Of a stretch of DNA of 64,000 bases, positions 36,143 through 48,864 are shown piece after piece. The first letter of the stretch is position 1; each line of letters opens with the position of its first letter. A program made the position numbers and the translations under genes. The notes below the pieces were generated by a model. That model did not search any database. It was not told the DNA's origin and was given only the letters and a program-made list of their open reading frames with translations. The DNA lies in contig CM076154.1 in assembly GCA_038025085.1 (NCBI GenBank), positions 35,258,501 to 35,322,500 on the forward strand, read 5' to 3'. The stretch comes from Tetragonia tetragonoides (taxonomy: Eukaryota; Streptophyta; Magnoliopsida; Caryophyllales; Aizoaceae).

Positions 36143-39100
36143 TTAACCTCCCATGACTTCTAACGCCTTCTTAAGTACTTTCCTAGACCTCATGTTCAAG
36201 GTATTGCATATCAGGTAAGCAGCCAAGGCTTCTCGAATTGGTTGAATGCGGTTTGCATCGACTTGCTGGAGACATAATCATTTACATAAACAACTATTTA
36301 TAATTACATCGAATTTAGAAAATACAAAGAAAAGAAAGGTGAATGTCATATGATACCTCAACAAACTCCCGTCCAAGTAAGTCGAAAGCACCAAATTGTT
36401 CAAGAAGCAACAACATGACGTGTACTCCAGAGTCTTTCTTATTTTTGGCCTCCGTCAAAGGAGTTTTCGGAACAAATCGCATCTCACCAATTTTCATATC
36501 AACGGGTGGAGATAGGAGGCCAAAAGCTTCATTGATACTTTTTGTCTGCAATATTTATTGATTAAAAAGACTGGAAGAGATTGGAGAAGTAACGAAGCTT
36601 GTAAATATTATCGTCATGCTACTCACCAATGCTCTCTGAATGACCCGATGCGGGTTGTCACAAATAACCCCCTGCGCCTTCGATGGGTCATACACCTCTA
36701 GTCTATTCGAAATCCTATCAATACGGTATAAATACCACCTTCCTTTACAGGCCATAGGAGCAAAAAACTACAAGCAACGCATTATTGCATGAAATGGGGA
36801 ATACACAGAAAAGTGAATTTTTAAAGTTAGGCTTCATGACTTATGAGCTTAATTGCTTCAAAGTTGATATTCAATGTCCCACTAACTTCGTCTCTCAATT
36901 CAGTGACTCCCTCCATAAAAGCTTTCCTAAAGGCCTCGCCATGCTCCTCCCTTTGATCGTAGGCCTGAACTACATTATTCTACCAAACAAGAGAAAAATA
37001 TTTCAGTACGTTAACATGGTACAACTCGTAAAGAACTGGTCTTCAAGTACATCCTTTAACTTACAATCCATACGGGGGAAAAGATACATCCTAGCTGTTG
37101 CTGCTCATCAACGTCCAATTTATGCGTTAGATGGTTCAAGTACGATGACAGATACTCGACGACCTGAACCTCAATGTAGCCTTTATTCTTTTTTTTGGTA
37201 TTAATTAGAGAATCATAAAGCTGTGAGCGGGACACTTTCACATGTCGTAACTTGAGGACGGTAAAATCATCTCTACAACAAAAGGGAAATGTAAGAAAAG
37301 CAACTGAATTGTAAAGTATGTAGAAATGTCATTCAATGTGCGTCACCTTTTTCGGAGGGACTGCTTCCTTGTCATGTACTCCTTCACACGATTGGTATTT
37401 TCATAAAACATTTCACCATCGCGAAAAGGATGGGTACTGTCGTCCTCGTTGACATCCTCGTCAGACGAGGAATCCTGGTTACTGGCATGTTGTCGGATAG
37501 AGGCAGCCGCGTCCATAGAATGTTGCTCATGACTTTCACCCTCTTCAGAGACGGATAACGTCTTATTATGTGGCTCTTCTTTGTCCTCCTCTTCACTTTG
37601 TTTCCCAACAACTTCGGTCGCCCTTGTCTTCAATGTTTGCAACCTTGTGTTTCTCCTTGTTGCACCTTCCAAATCTAGTCTCCCATGCACGACACTCTCC
37701 ACTCCTTCGGCTCCACCATGTTCCTCCTCATTTAGTTCCCCATCCACGGCCCTCTGGACGCTATTCACTCCTCTTGGGGAAGCAGCCTCATGTGTGTTAT
37801 TATCTCTTACACTTTTCCTTTTTTTGATCCCTTTCCCACCAACTGGGCAATTTGCAACTCTTTTCCGATGTCTCAGCACCCTTGGGAGGCGAACTACATT
37901 TTCCGGCAACACCTGCACACGTGACATGGTCGAGCTGTTAAGTTTCGCCGCGTTTATCCGGTAATAAATTTTCACTACAAATAAACAGCGTACCCTATTT
38001 TGTTCCTCCTCCTCCATTTCTTGTGTTTCCATAGTGACTATCCTTGGTCTTACTGTTTTGACAAACACAGGATCAACCTCTGGACTTTTAGTGGGATATG
38101 TGCACCCATATCTCACTTCATCAACAATCTGAGACAGAGGATTAATTAAATATCTAGTAACAACGACAAACGGAGTTGATCAATAGTTGTGTAATATGAA
38201 CAATCGATTCCCAAACACCATGCAAAAACCACTCTTTACTAGCTCCTAACTCATGAATTGACAAACACGAACGGTCCTAATCATATAGGTGTAAAACATA
38301 TATTGAGAAACATAAATTGACAAACAAAGGTGTAAAACATAAAATAAGCATGGTTGTGTAACATATTGGAAAACTCTGATGCGCCTGTGAATAGCCAAAT
38401 CTCCCATCAGGCCCAATGTCCCTTTCGAGAGCTCTTTTCAAATCCGTAGCTTCCCACGACCAAATCCTTGGCTTTTCAAAATTCCACCTCAGTCCGCCCA
38501 AAGCATAGTCTAGTCTGTCCGCATACAGAATCTGCAATGACACAAGGACCAAATTTTATGAGACGGAATATTCTTTTCGAATCTTAGACGCGCAAGAGTA
38601 CTTCAACACTAACTTAGGGTTTCGGATAGAAATCTTACAGTCAAGAGAAGAGCAGATCCAGATACTCCTGAACCTTTTTTGTACCTCTTCTTCTTGAATT
38701 TACACATCCAATCAAGTACGTATTGACCCTAGTTGAAGTGTTCCAAATTATGTACCACATTCGGAGTCAGGGCTTGTAGATATCGTGGGCTAAACCATGA
38801 GCTTGTTGTATGGCAGAGAATGTTTCCAAGGCAATAGAAAATAAAGTTCCTTAAGAACTTGAACCTATCCTCACGCTCACCAACGCACTTGTCCAGACAG
38901 TTAACTCATCTATCCCACCGTTGTCGTCGTACTCTTCTTTCAATTTCAACACAGCAGGGTCGGTAGCTTTAGCAACAGGGACAGACTTAGCGTTTGCAGA
39001 TGCCGGTATCCCAAAAACCCACCCAATCATATCAGGCGTAATCTCCAACTTCTTAGGACCGCCTGGTTCATCTTCTTCTCTCAATGTTAGTACGCAAGTG

Positions 39101-42100
39101 TCTCTGTCAAACCTCTTGCTTAACCAGTGGGAGTGGGCCCTGTCGACGGTCCCAACGTTGACATCTGTGAAGTGCTTAAATCCCGTATCTGTCAACCAGC
39201 TCTTTTGTTCCGTGGTGAGTCTTTCAACAAGTCGTACGACCTTCTCTGGGTGACAGTGGACTTTTGGGCTTCCCTACATCAAACAGAAAATGTATTACGT
39301 AATATACATTGTATTCAATGACCAAAAGAAAAAAAAATTACGAGGACTTTATTACATAATGGTGTGATTTCGTAGGTGCCACTGGTCTTCCTCTCTTCTG
39401 TTTTTGACCTCCACCTACTGCTTTTACTTTTTGGGGTGACTGACCCCCTTTCTCGTTTGGGCTGATCACTACCATGTCTTTTTTATTCAAAGAGTCCATT
39501 ACTTCTTTACCACGGCTGGATCCTGTCGTACCATCTACAATATCACATTCCATCTCAGCAGAACTTACCTCTCCCCTCTTCCTTCTACTCCTGGTGTAAT
39601 GACTGTCGGATATCAACCCAACAACAACCTCCTGTTTGTGTACACCCCGATCATTTGTCTGCAAGAACAAACCACCTATGATCATCCTACATAATGAGTT
39701 GACATTATTTTATCAATTCAGTCCTTCTAACTAATAGTCAAATTCCAATCAATGATAATACTACGTGTGTTATTATTATAATCGCAAGAACAAACCACCT
39801 ATGATCATCCTACGTAATGATTTGACATTATTTTATCAATTCAGTCCTTCTAACTAATAGGCAAATTCCAATCAATGATAATACTACGTGTGTTACTATT
39901 ATAATCCATTCCCTATTATTCTTTATCCTGACATTTGCTAGGTATTGAAGGACTGTTGTATGAAACATGAAGCTTACACCCAAATAAAGTTATGTATGTA
40001 TTACTGCCCTTACATTGTGCACCATATATATAAACTTATAGCTGCGATGAGCCCGCTATTAATGCAAATTTCTCCGGGAGTTCTTAAAAGAAAAAACAAA
40101 CATCAAGTAAATCATGTACCTTTTCATTTTCTGCTTTTGCCTCATCCACTTACTCTTGATGTACTTCCTTTGGCTGATCACTACTTATCTAGGAACAAAG
40201 AAACATTATTGTTTAATTAGAGGGCACAGTCAATGCAAAATGAATATATAACACATTAGAATTATGTACTAGTATAATTGAAATTTTATGATTGTTACGA
40301 AAAATCATTTTGTGCTTCGTTGAATCATTGAAAATTTAGTTTCCCTCTTTCTTTCCCTCGTTATCCGGCAAACCAACGAACCATCAATAAAGCAGATGTA
40401 CCTCAACGCGTGTGGCTACAGAAAGTTTTGACAACCAATCCTTGTATGCATTTACTGACATATCCGGGTTTGACTTGCACGGATATTTTTCATCCTATGT
40501 ATTTAAACCATAGTTTCAAGGATAACACTTCAGCATAACAAGTTTTCCGTAATATCGGCCTTATATTAGAACAAAAATACTACCCCATGGACAAGATATA
40601 CACTAGCTAGTATAAAGTAACTCAGATGACTCTCCTATAGCAACAGTAGGGAATGGACCTTGCGGCTCAGAATGTGCCCAATCATTTTGTGGCTCAGTTG
40701 CTGGCACAACATTTTGTGGCTCAGTTTGTGGCCCATCATTTTGTGGCTCAGTGGGTGTCCCATTATTAGGTGCTGATTCGTCAGCACGACTAGCAAGAGA
40801 ACCTTCACCACTCTGTTCTGTATGTACCTCAATGGCCATCCCTTTAGCTATAGGTGTACATTCAGAATTTCCATCAATGGTGGAAAAGTTTGTAGGTGTT
40901 TCAGCTGGTTCTTCAGGATCCGTTCCATGGTTTTGTGGCTCCAGCAACTCATGAAGTGATAAAGATGGCTGAAATTGATTTTCACCAACATTAGAAATCC
41001 TCAATTGCAGTTTTATTATAATTATATGGTTGTGCCCATATTAATCACACTAGGGGTTTCTTTAGTTGCAACAGGGGTGGGAAGGCTTGTACGAGTTTCA
41101 GCTTCATGTTCACGTACAGTTTTATAGTTGTGTAGCTCCAAGATAGGATTGTCCAAGTCAAAAGCTGAGTAGTATGCCTGTAAATCAATCACCAACATTA
41201 CAAATCTAAAAATGCAATTAAAAAAATATACCAAATATATGGCTGTGCCCATATGCAAAACACATCAATTGCAAAACTCACATTTTCTTTAGGTGTAGAT
41301 GTACATTCAGGAGCTCCAACAAGGGTTGGAGGGATTGTAGGATTATCAGGTGGATGTTCCTCTATCATTCCATGATTCTTTAGCTCCACTCTCGTCTTGT
41401 CTAAGACATCAGCTGAATCAGATGTCTGGAAATAATTCACCAAGTTTAGAAATCTTCAGATGCAATTTTACAAAATGTTTTCTATGGCTTGGCCCAAAAT
41501 AAAAAACAAATCAGTTTGTACATGTACCTCACTACTGGCTTCTTTAGGTGTTGGTGGACAATCAGTAGTTTCAATAAGGGTGGAAGAATTTGTGGGAGTT
41601 TTATCTGGTTGTTCATGTACCATTGCATGGTTTACTGGCTCCGCTTGAGGATTCTCTAACCCTCATCAGGGGGCTGAAAAACATTCACCTACATTTGAAT
41701 TCATCAATTCCATAGATAATAATTATATGGCTGTGCCAAGAGTAAAAACAGATCCAAAAATTGTAAATTTGGTTCCCATGTGAAACACATCATTCCTAAC
41801 CTGATCGTCGAATACTCCTTCCACAAGAGGGTCCTGTATTACTGTATTTATATTTATAATATACAGAAAACAAAAAAAATAACTTTACCTCTGCTGTTAG
41901 CGGTCTGACTTCATATTTCGTTGCTATATCCATTACCTCCTTTACATCATAATAAGACTCATAACCTTCGAAATCGAAATGTAACTGTGGTAAAATAATT
42001 CATGAAATAATAATTTGCTATGCTTATTCCACCATCTGATCATGAAAAGTCCCAACAAAACAAAACAAAACACTTCACTGCTAAACATGCAGTACATGGG

Positions 42101-42558
42101 AGATATATAATGAATGGAGATATATAGGGAATGGAGATAAATCCTACTAATTATTTATACCAAAAGTGTATACACCACAGATCTACAAATACATGAATTC
42201 ATTATTAACTCAAACTCTCTACATTCATGGAAGGGTGGTTCAATAGAATAAGAGTTGAACCCCAAAACTTTCGGAACAATCGATATTTTTATCCAGATGA
42301 TTCCAAAAATTAATTAATCTACAATTCAGGGTCTTTAGAAAAGAGCGGGTATTCTCACAGTTAACCATTTCAAAAGCGTGGTCCACTTTTGGAAATTAAA
42401 ATACGTCTCGTGTGGGTTCTTCCTTTCCACTTTTGCAATCTAGAACTTCTTACATTAACAAAGCACAATGTAGGAACAATAATCCAAACAATCGAGTAAA
42501 AATATCAAATTATGGAAAGAAATCGAAAATATTTAACACAGATGATTTCACTCACCAT
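36143..42558 (-). pseudogene. X1: 20-exon gene with Ulp1-like C-terminal fold, decayed (first copy)
   Basis: Modelled exons: ATG at 42558-42556; 41984-41889; 41833-41801; 41688-41528; 41425-41282; about 41178-41040; about 40967-40621; 40494-40402; 40188-40120; 39658-39356; 39273-38639; 38531-38385; 38128-37994; 37912-37347; 37272-37065; 36979-36845; 36767-36627; 36545-36357; 36265-36143. Intact, it would encode about 1,200 residues: exon-encoded TPKE repeats, a TEPQN repeat tract, a basic segment KQKRGRPVAP, a globular region (HSHWLSKRFDRDTCVLTL...ITPDMIGWVFGIP) as in plant transposon-associated Ulp1-like proteins, an acidic linker, and a Ulp1-type fold (RWYLYRIDRISNRLEVYDP ... KKDSGVHVMLLLLEQF ... 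IREALAAYL). Lesions: 1-nt loss near 41660, lost donor at 40620, TAA at 40150-40152, 1-nt loss near 38896, lost donor at 36844, and a GC donor at 38384. A few small exon borders are uncertain. Confidence 0.7.
39661..39906. repeat. 123-bp tandem duplication in an X1 intron
   Basis: gcaagaacaaaccacctatg begins at 39661 and again at 39784, with nearly identical sequence following each. The same pair is present in the second copy at 56731-56976, so it predates the segmental duplication. Confidence 0.85.
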
Positions 42559-43537
42559 TATTTCTTCTCCGTCACCGGCGGCTGCACTTCCACAGTAGCT
42601 TGGATGGCGGCTTGGTGGGGAGGAGGGGAAGGATAGCTTTTTGGGGAATTTAACTAGACTCCTTTCAAACTTTATCTAAACTTCTTGGAAAATTCTTTCC
42701 TTCAAAAGTTTTAATTGCCTTAAGTATGCTATTGCCTATTGGGGTTCAAGGGCGGTCCAAATTACACGTGACCTTGGTTGATTCACAATTGTTCACTTTT
42801 TTTCTCATCAAATTTCACTAATTTATACTTCTAGTAGCGACCATTTAACTTCATTTAACCATTTATTATGGTTAGCAAAAAAAAAAAAAAAACATTTATT
42901 ATATCCGTTGTTCCTATAGATATCTAATTTCTATAACTAATTTATACTTCTAGTAGCGATCATTTACCTTCATTCAACCATTTATTATATCCGTTGTTCC
43001 TATATATATCTAAATAGTCTTATTGTCTTATTGTCTTATTGAAATAACCGCGTTACAGTGACATAGTAACGTCTTATTGTCTTACCGTTCAAAGGAAAAG
43101 CCCCATGGCATAGTAACGTCTACTCCGTTGTTCCCATATAACAATAAACATCAATAGTTTCTGAGGAAAAATGAATACTATCAATTCAAATTCCAAATTC
43201 TATTATTATTACATCAATTTGTTTGTTTTACTCAGACAATACGTCATAGACTCATAGGTATAGATATTTCATAAGAAACGTCTACTTCGTTTGAATGTTA
43301 CCGATGGTACTAAACTAGTACTAATAATCGTATAATTTGGTTGCTAGTTTGCTACAAAATTATAAATTGTCTTTGGCACTACAAGAAGATGGATAAATAA
43401 AGACCGAATTAGTGACCCCCGAAATTTAAGTCGCAAGATAAAAAAAGTGATGAGACTTGATTTATAGTTATTATTAGAAACGAGTCCGAATTTGTCATTA
43501 CGCTATATCTACACCAAACTTAGGTGTATAGTATAAT
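42559..43537. other. Upstream region of X1 with a 119-bp tandem duplication, no gene seen
   Basis: Includes the probable X1 5' leader (42559-42650) and a direct repeat of atttatacttctagtagcga (42821 and 42940) followed by the same sequence. One repeat is interrupted by an A run near 42879. Confidence 0.5.
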
Positions 43538-43540
43538 TAA

Positions 43541-43884
43541 GGGTGTGTTTTTTCCCACTTATTGGACCTTATCCAATCAATGAAAAGAAGTGGCAAGACC
43601 TTACTCAATGCAATCAGAGTGAATCAGTGGTTAGACTTTGCTAAATCAGTGGCAGAACCTTACCCAATCAGTGGAAATCAGTGACGGGACCCACATTTTT
43701 GATCTACTCACAGAATCAGTGGCATGACCTTACTGAATCAGTGAGAATTAGTGAAATGACATCACCAAATTAGTGAAAATCAGTACGTAGCGTGACCTTA
43801 CCTAATCAGTACGAATCAATGGAAAAAACTCAGCCAATCATTGAGAATCAATTAAATAAGTGGAAAAAAAAACATACTCGACCC
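43541..43884. mobile_element. Tourist-like MITE with AATCAGTG-type internal repeats (first copy)
   Basis: Ends gggtgtgttttttcccactt and, inverted, gggtcgagtatgtttttttt, flanked by TAA at 43538-43540 and 43885-43887. The interior consists largely of variants of aatcagtggaa / aatcagtgac. 344 bp, non-coding. Confidence 0.75.
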
Positions 43885-43887
43885 TAA

Positions 43888-44990
43888 GCAATCATATCAG
43901 CAAATTAGATCAATGAGAAGCTCGACTTTCATATAACAATTAAGAAAATAGCCACACAGGTAGAATGTGTAGCTTAACATGACTGTTGTTTAAATTTACA
44001 AGCTTGAATGTTGAGCTTCTTTTTTTTATTTTGTTTATTAAAGTATCAAATAAAGAACACATTGAGATGAGTCAAGTTCGAGTTGCCTCGTTCAAACCCA
44101 GCTACCTTTTGAATAAAGAACGCGGACAACTAGACAATACGTCATAGACTCATAGGTATTGCTTCATTGCCTATATAGTACGTATTTTATGTAAGCTTTA
44201 GAAATCAATAACATGTCGAACTTCATTTGTTCATAATATAAATAGGAAGAGAACATATGAGTTGACTCCAATAACTCCACAACTCTTACTGCGACACATT
44301 TTCAGGCTAGAGGGTCGATTTAGTGCATTCTCGGCCTTTGATTAGGGTTTTCATATTTTACCTTTTCATAGGATCCTCTCTTCGTCTATTGTGCGATTTA
44401 GAAGGAAGTAATATTAATTCGGGGACCGGATATGCACAAGATCGATGGTATCATACAACCTTAGCTATATAGCCACGCTACATGTCTTGTTTATTTAGGA
44501 CATACATATCTTATTTTGAATTATTTTTGGAATCCAAACTGATGGGACATACATATCCTCACAATAACATGAACCTCCAAGTGAGCGTCCTACGTGTCTT
44601 GACTTTGTAAGTTTTGGGAGAACCGAACTGTGTTTGTACAGTAAGCTACGTCGTAGATGGTTAGGTTTTTTAACTGCATAAACATTCAAACACGCAACAA
44701 TAATCATGGTTGTTACTACATAAAGGAGACGTGGTGGGTAAGGATTTTTAACTGCAAAAAAGATTCAAATACGCAACGAAATTATGGTTGTTACTACATA
44801 AATGTTCCAAGCACCTGCGTACACTGATATTTTAAGGCACCTCCATAATCAAAACCTTGCAAAAGAGGGGAGTTTGTGCAAACAAAATTAAATACTCCTA
44901 ATAACACAAATTTGTTGGAGGTTGCTTGTTGTCCCCTGGACATAATCAGCAGGCTTCTTCAAAACGATTCAAACAAGAAGAATGAAAATG
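43888..44990. other. Intergenic, no gene recognised
   Basis: Downstream of FBX on the minus strand. Duplicated almost unchanged at 60982-62084. Two tactacataaa...attcaaa.acgcaac phrases near 44680-44800 form a short imperfect direct repeat. Confidence 0.45.
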
Positions 44991-46054
44991 CTAAATTGCT
45001 AAGAACTTGGTGCTACACACTAAGTTTGCGAAATTCCGCACCTCACGCCTACATTTGGAAACGGCGCATAGATTGGGTTCGTGGGTACAAACCAGCATAG
45101 GCCATCGTAAATGGTTCACTCTAACCAGCGAAACTGTTACATACTGATGCAAGCCTTCTCTCACTTCAACTAAACCACCGTCCCCCAACTTATCACAAGC
45201 AGAGTTCATCATGTACACAGCTTGCTGAAGTTTATTTTCGTCTCCACTTAGCAGGTCCAGCAGGCTAACCATGTACTCTGCCCTAGCATGACCAGCATCA
45301 AAGGCATAATTTAACCACTGGTAACCTGATTTTGTTGCGCAACACCGAAAATAATAGAACTGCAAACCCATAAACGAAAAATAACTTGATTTGTAATGTG
45401 GTTCAAGACATACAATTCCGATTTTGAATGAGTACAAATAGATTAGTTGTATTTCATACCATCCCCACAGAGTACAAAGCGTCAGGATTGTTTTGGCGAA
45501 TGCAGAGGTCTAACAGGTTGGACATTTTTGGGCATTCAAAGATGTTCTTATGGACATTATTCCACCTTACTTTTGCAAGAATATCCTTGTGTAACCCAAG
45601 TTTATTGAAGGACTTACAACTGCAGATACGGTAATTCAACATGAGAAAAAATGAATTGAAAAACATTGAGGGTATCAATTCATGCTTCAATTTGGGAATC
45701 TACATACTGAACAAGAGCAAGTATATTGCGTAAAATCGCAAAGTTCAGATTGAAAGATTGTACACATAACGTTTACACATAACGATTGTATTAACTTCAA
45801 AATATGTTCAAAATACTATGTACAACATTGATGCAACAAAATCAACTTGATTCAGCAAATTACCTTGACCAAAGACTCAAATAATCCCTGCAAGAATCCT
45901 TAGCCAACTTCTCCATTATGTCCATCAAAAAATCTTTAGGTAGATTTGTGAGAGACATCACGTTCAGTTTTTCAGCTTTACCAATCGGGTGCCGACATTC
46001 GAAGGAGTGATGACTTTCATTTTCAACTTTAGATTGAAGCTTTTCAACTTGCAT
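44991..46054 (-). CDS. Small F-box-like protein (FBX), three exons, first copy
   Basis: Exons 46054-45864, 45619-45460 and 45359-44991 have GT-AG borders and matching phases and give 239 residues. The N-terminal half contains an F-box-like helix set (LTNLPKDFLMDIMEKLAKDS then LWSRSCKSFNKL). The centre reads FECPKMSNLLDLCIRQNNPD, and the C-terminal half has YQWLNYAFDAGHARAEYMVS then LLDLLSGDENKLQQAVYMM, similar to the helical repeat region of plant F-box proteins of the At2g35280 type. It would act as an SCF substrate receptor. The frame is open, and the second copy at 62085-63149 is open too. Confidence 0.65.
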
Positions 46055-46379
46055 GCCTATTTTGTGTTCTTAATCTAAGGTGAGATGATATGAAATGAAT
46101 ACGGATGAAAGAGAGGATTGGGGAGTTGCACACTGAAAAGGCCTTTATAACAACGATGAAGAAACAAATAGGAGTACTTTGATAATAACATTAATTCATT
46201 TAATGTTATTCAATCCCCTAGTGGAGGGTTTTCCATTTGATGTCACTGATCTTTTATCAAAATATGTGAGTTTGTTAAGTCGTTTTGGGTTGTGAGTTTG
46301 TAATGTTGGTTTGGGTTTTGCAGGAACAACCGTCAATTCTTGTCTATTTGAAAAAATGGTACAGTGACTAATAGTTAAA
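46055..46379. other. Upstream region of FBX, no gene seen
   Basis: AT-rich flank between FBX and the X2 3' end. It should contain the FBX promoter. No specific site can be named. Confidence 0.4.
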
Positions 46380-46493
46380 TTACTCCAAGTGTTAAATTAA
46401 TTAAGGTAAACAATTACTCCAAGTGTTAAATTAATTAAGGTAAATCACTGACTATAGATATTACTCCAAGTGTTAAATTAATTAAGGTAAACA
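46380..46493. repeat. Minisatellite, three units
   Basis: The phrase ttactccaagtgttaaatta attaaggtaaa is repeated three times; a 21-nt spacer precedes the third unit. The same array is present in the second copy at about 63475-63590. Confidence 0.85.
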
Positions 46494-46617
46494 AATACGA
46501 TTTCCACCTCCATCCAAAATTCCAAATAAAAAGGTAAACAAATACAAATTCCATGTTCATAATTGTTTGAGGGAAAAGAAAAAGTTGATGAATCATCAAG
46601 GCAAGGCAATACAACAT

Positions 46618-48864
46618 CTACTGTTCTTTTGCGAAACACATGTTAACTACTTTCCTTGACATCGTGTTGAGGTGATTGCATATAAGGTAGCCTGGCAACT
46701 TCTTCCGAATGGCCGAAATATGGTCATGGAATTTCAGCAATGGAAAAAAAATGCAAATAAGCTGTTTGATAGATAAGAGGTAAATAAATCATCAACATGT
46801 ACTTAGAAGAAAGAAAAAATGAAAGGAATATTAAATGAAATTTTTTTGATATATACGTCAACAAACTGCTCATCTCCAATATGTCCCGCTTCATCAAACG
46901 GTTTTAGCAGCCACATAATAACGTGCACTCCCGAATCTTTTGGGCGTTTGTCCTTTGGAAAAGGACCTGCTGGAATACAACGCATGGAAGCAAAAGGAAT
47001 TTGAACTGGTGGATGAAGTAGCGTCAAACCATCGCTTAAAGTCTTTATCTGGAACAAAGTTACAAAATCGCTCCTCTGTCATCACATTATATAGTAACAA
47101 CGTATGTTTATTTAACTACTCACCATAACTTGGATAAGCACAGTATGCGCCTCATTCGACACGGCCCTCTGCAATGAATCCCATATGTGTATTCTCTTTG
47201 AAGGCCTATCCACAACGTATAAACACCATCCCATCCAAAATCACGGGTATATACAACTACAAGCCACATGGTATTAGATGTACAGCTAATATAAAATTGT
47301 ATATATCTCCTCTTATTAAAAACTTACTTGCTGAACTCCTCCGATGTTAATGTTTTTCATCTCCTCTTGCATAATGGAAACTCCTTTCATAAATACTTTC
47401 TCATACCCTGTGTCTTTGGACCCCGCCCTCTCCCTCCTACTGTCTTCCACTGCATTGAACTATATCATAATAGATTATTATATTTGTTTAGCAATGCCAA
47501 AGTAGTTTGGAATCATGTGTAAGTAGATTGTCTAACATACCACCCAAGTTGGGGAAATAACATATTTCTTCTGATTCTCAAATTCGGTGGACATTGTGAT
47601 TTGGTTGAGGTATGCTGCCAGGCATTCCATAACCTAAAATTTTAACACAGAATTTAGAAGTTAAAAATGGCATTTATAAACATGCAAGTTTCGCTATTTA
47701 ATGGGAATGAATAATGCAATTGAGGCTGTTTGTCTTTACCTGTATCAAAATGTACCCCCCTTTCTTCGCTTTTGTGTTGATTAGACAATCGTGAAGCTCT
47801 TTCCTGGATACTACTAAATCATCTATCTTGATCACTGTGTGACTAAACCTGAAACCAAATGAAGTATTAGGATTAACAACTTAAATAATAATTTTGGAAA
47901 AAATTATTTCATGACCGACGCTAACTTTTGTTTCGCCGACTCTGCGCTGTTAATTTAATTGTTGACGCATTTTGTGTATTCCTCAAACCGTTTGCGATCA
48001 TCCAGAGGATGGGGAGTGTCAGCATCTTCATCTTCAGAATCTGAATTCGATTCCTCGATAGGCTGAGAGGAAGATTTGGCGCTTGAGTATTTGTCGGGGC
48101 TATCGTTGCCGTCAGGGATGTACATACTTTCCCCTCCGTCGCCATTGACTTCACCTTCAATCCTTTTGTCGTCTCCTAACCCTGCATCCACCTTCAACTT
48201 CGATGCTGCATTCCTCGTCATTCTCCTACTTATTCCAACAATCCCATCTTTGCTGGTTTTCAACTTATCAAACCGTCTCAGATCATCCAGAATAAGGGGA
48301 GTGTTGCCATCTTCATCGTCATCTTCATAATCTGAATTCGATTCCTCGATAGGCTGAGAGGAAGGTTTGGGCTTTGAGTATTTGTGGAGGTTATGGTTGC
48401 TTTCTGGGATGGACATACTTTCCCCTCCGTCGCCATTGACTCCATTCTCAATCCTTTTGTCATCTCCTAACCCTGCATCCACCTTCAACTTCGACGCTTG
48501 ATTCCTCGTCACTCTCCTACTTAATCCACTATCAGCAGCAACAACCCCATCTTTGGAGGTTTTCAACTTATCACCGCCTAAAGTAGATACAGGGCCTCCG
48601 GGAGAATTATCTGCATCCTTCTTCCTCTTCCGAATTCCTCTTCCCCCAACAGGGCTTTTTCTGGCTCTTTTTGGACATCTCACCCTTGGAGGCCGTAAGA
48701 AATTATGCGGCAAGACCTGCACACATCGGATAGGTAATTAGTTTGTCAAGGGATTTATATAATCTATGCACTTCCCATTTGCATCATACCCTATTTTGTA
48801 CTCCATCTCGGCATTCCATTGCGGTATGCCTCTTAGCACCTTGCTCATCCTTTTAGCCTCCCAT
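46618..48864 (-). pseudogene. X2: 5'-truncated paralogue of X1 with Ulp1-like fold
   Basis: The gene enters at the duplication junction (48864) inside the exon equivalent to X1 exon WSWEA..., continuing KRMSKVLRGIPQWNAEM. The large exon (about 48718-47953) starts VLPHNFLRPPRV, like X1 VLPENVVRLPRV. It carries an internal duplication of about 100 residues: KLKTSKDG...SRR.TRN.ASKLKV...SSQPIEESNSD occurs twice. Later exons match X1 (ELHDCLINTKAKKGGYIL; WCLYVVDRPSKRIHIWDSL; KDSGVHVIMWLLKPF; IRKKLPGYL), ending with TAG at 46618-46620. Lesions: all 5' exons missing, TAA after KCVNN (47955), and a frame break in the WCLYVVD exon near 47222. Like X1, it has Trp-preceding Gly rather than His and Ser rather than Cys at the expected Ulp1 sites. 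Confidence 0.65.

Larger units (their letters stand above)
30786..48864. repeat. First copy of the tandem segmental duplication (about 18.1 kb unit)
   Basis: From 30786 onward the sequence recurs starting at 48865, with offset 18079 at first, about 18055 by 33.3 kb, and about 17064-17096 after a 1-kb deletion in the second copy. Shared content in order: 5' part of FB1, an X1 3' fragment, FB2, X1, a MITE, FBX and X2. The copies differ by scattered substitutions and small indels. Confidence 0.9.

Noticed and set aside
37570..37964. Plus-strand open frames of about 85-127 residues over X1 (also at 54644-55038)
   Set aside because: Antisense shadows of the large acidic X1 exon, repeated through the segmental duplication.
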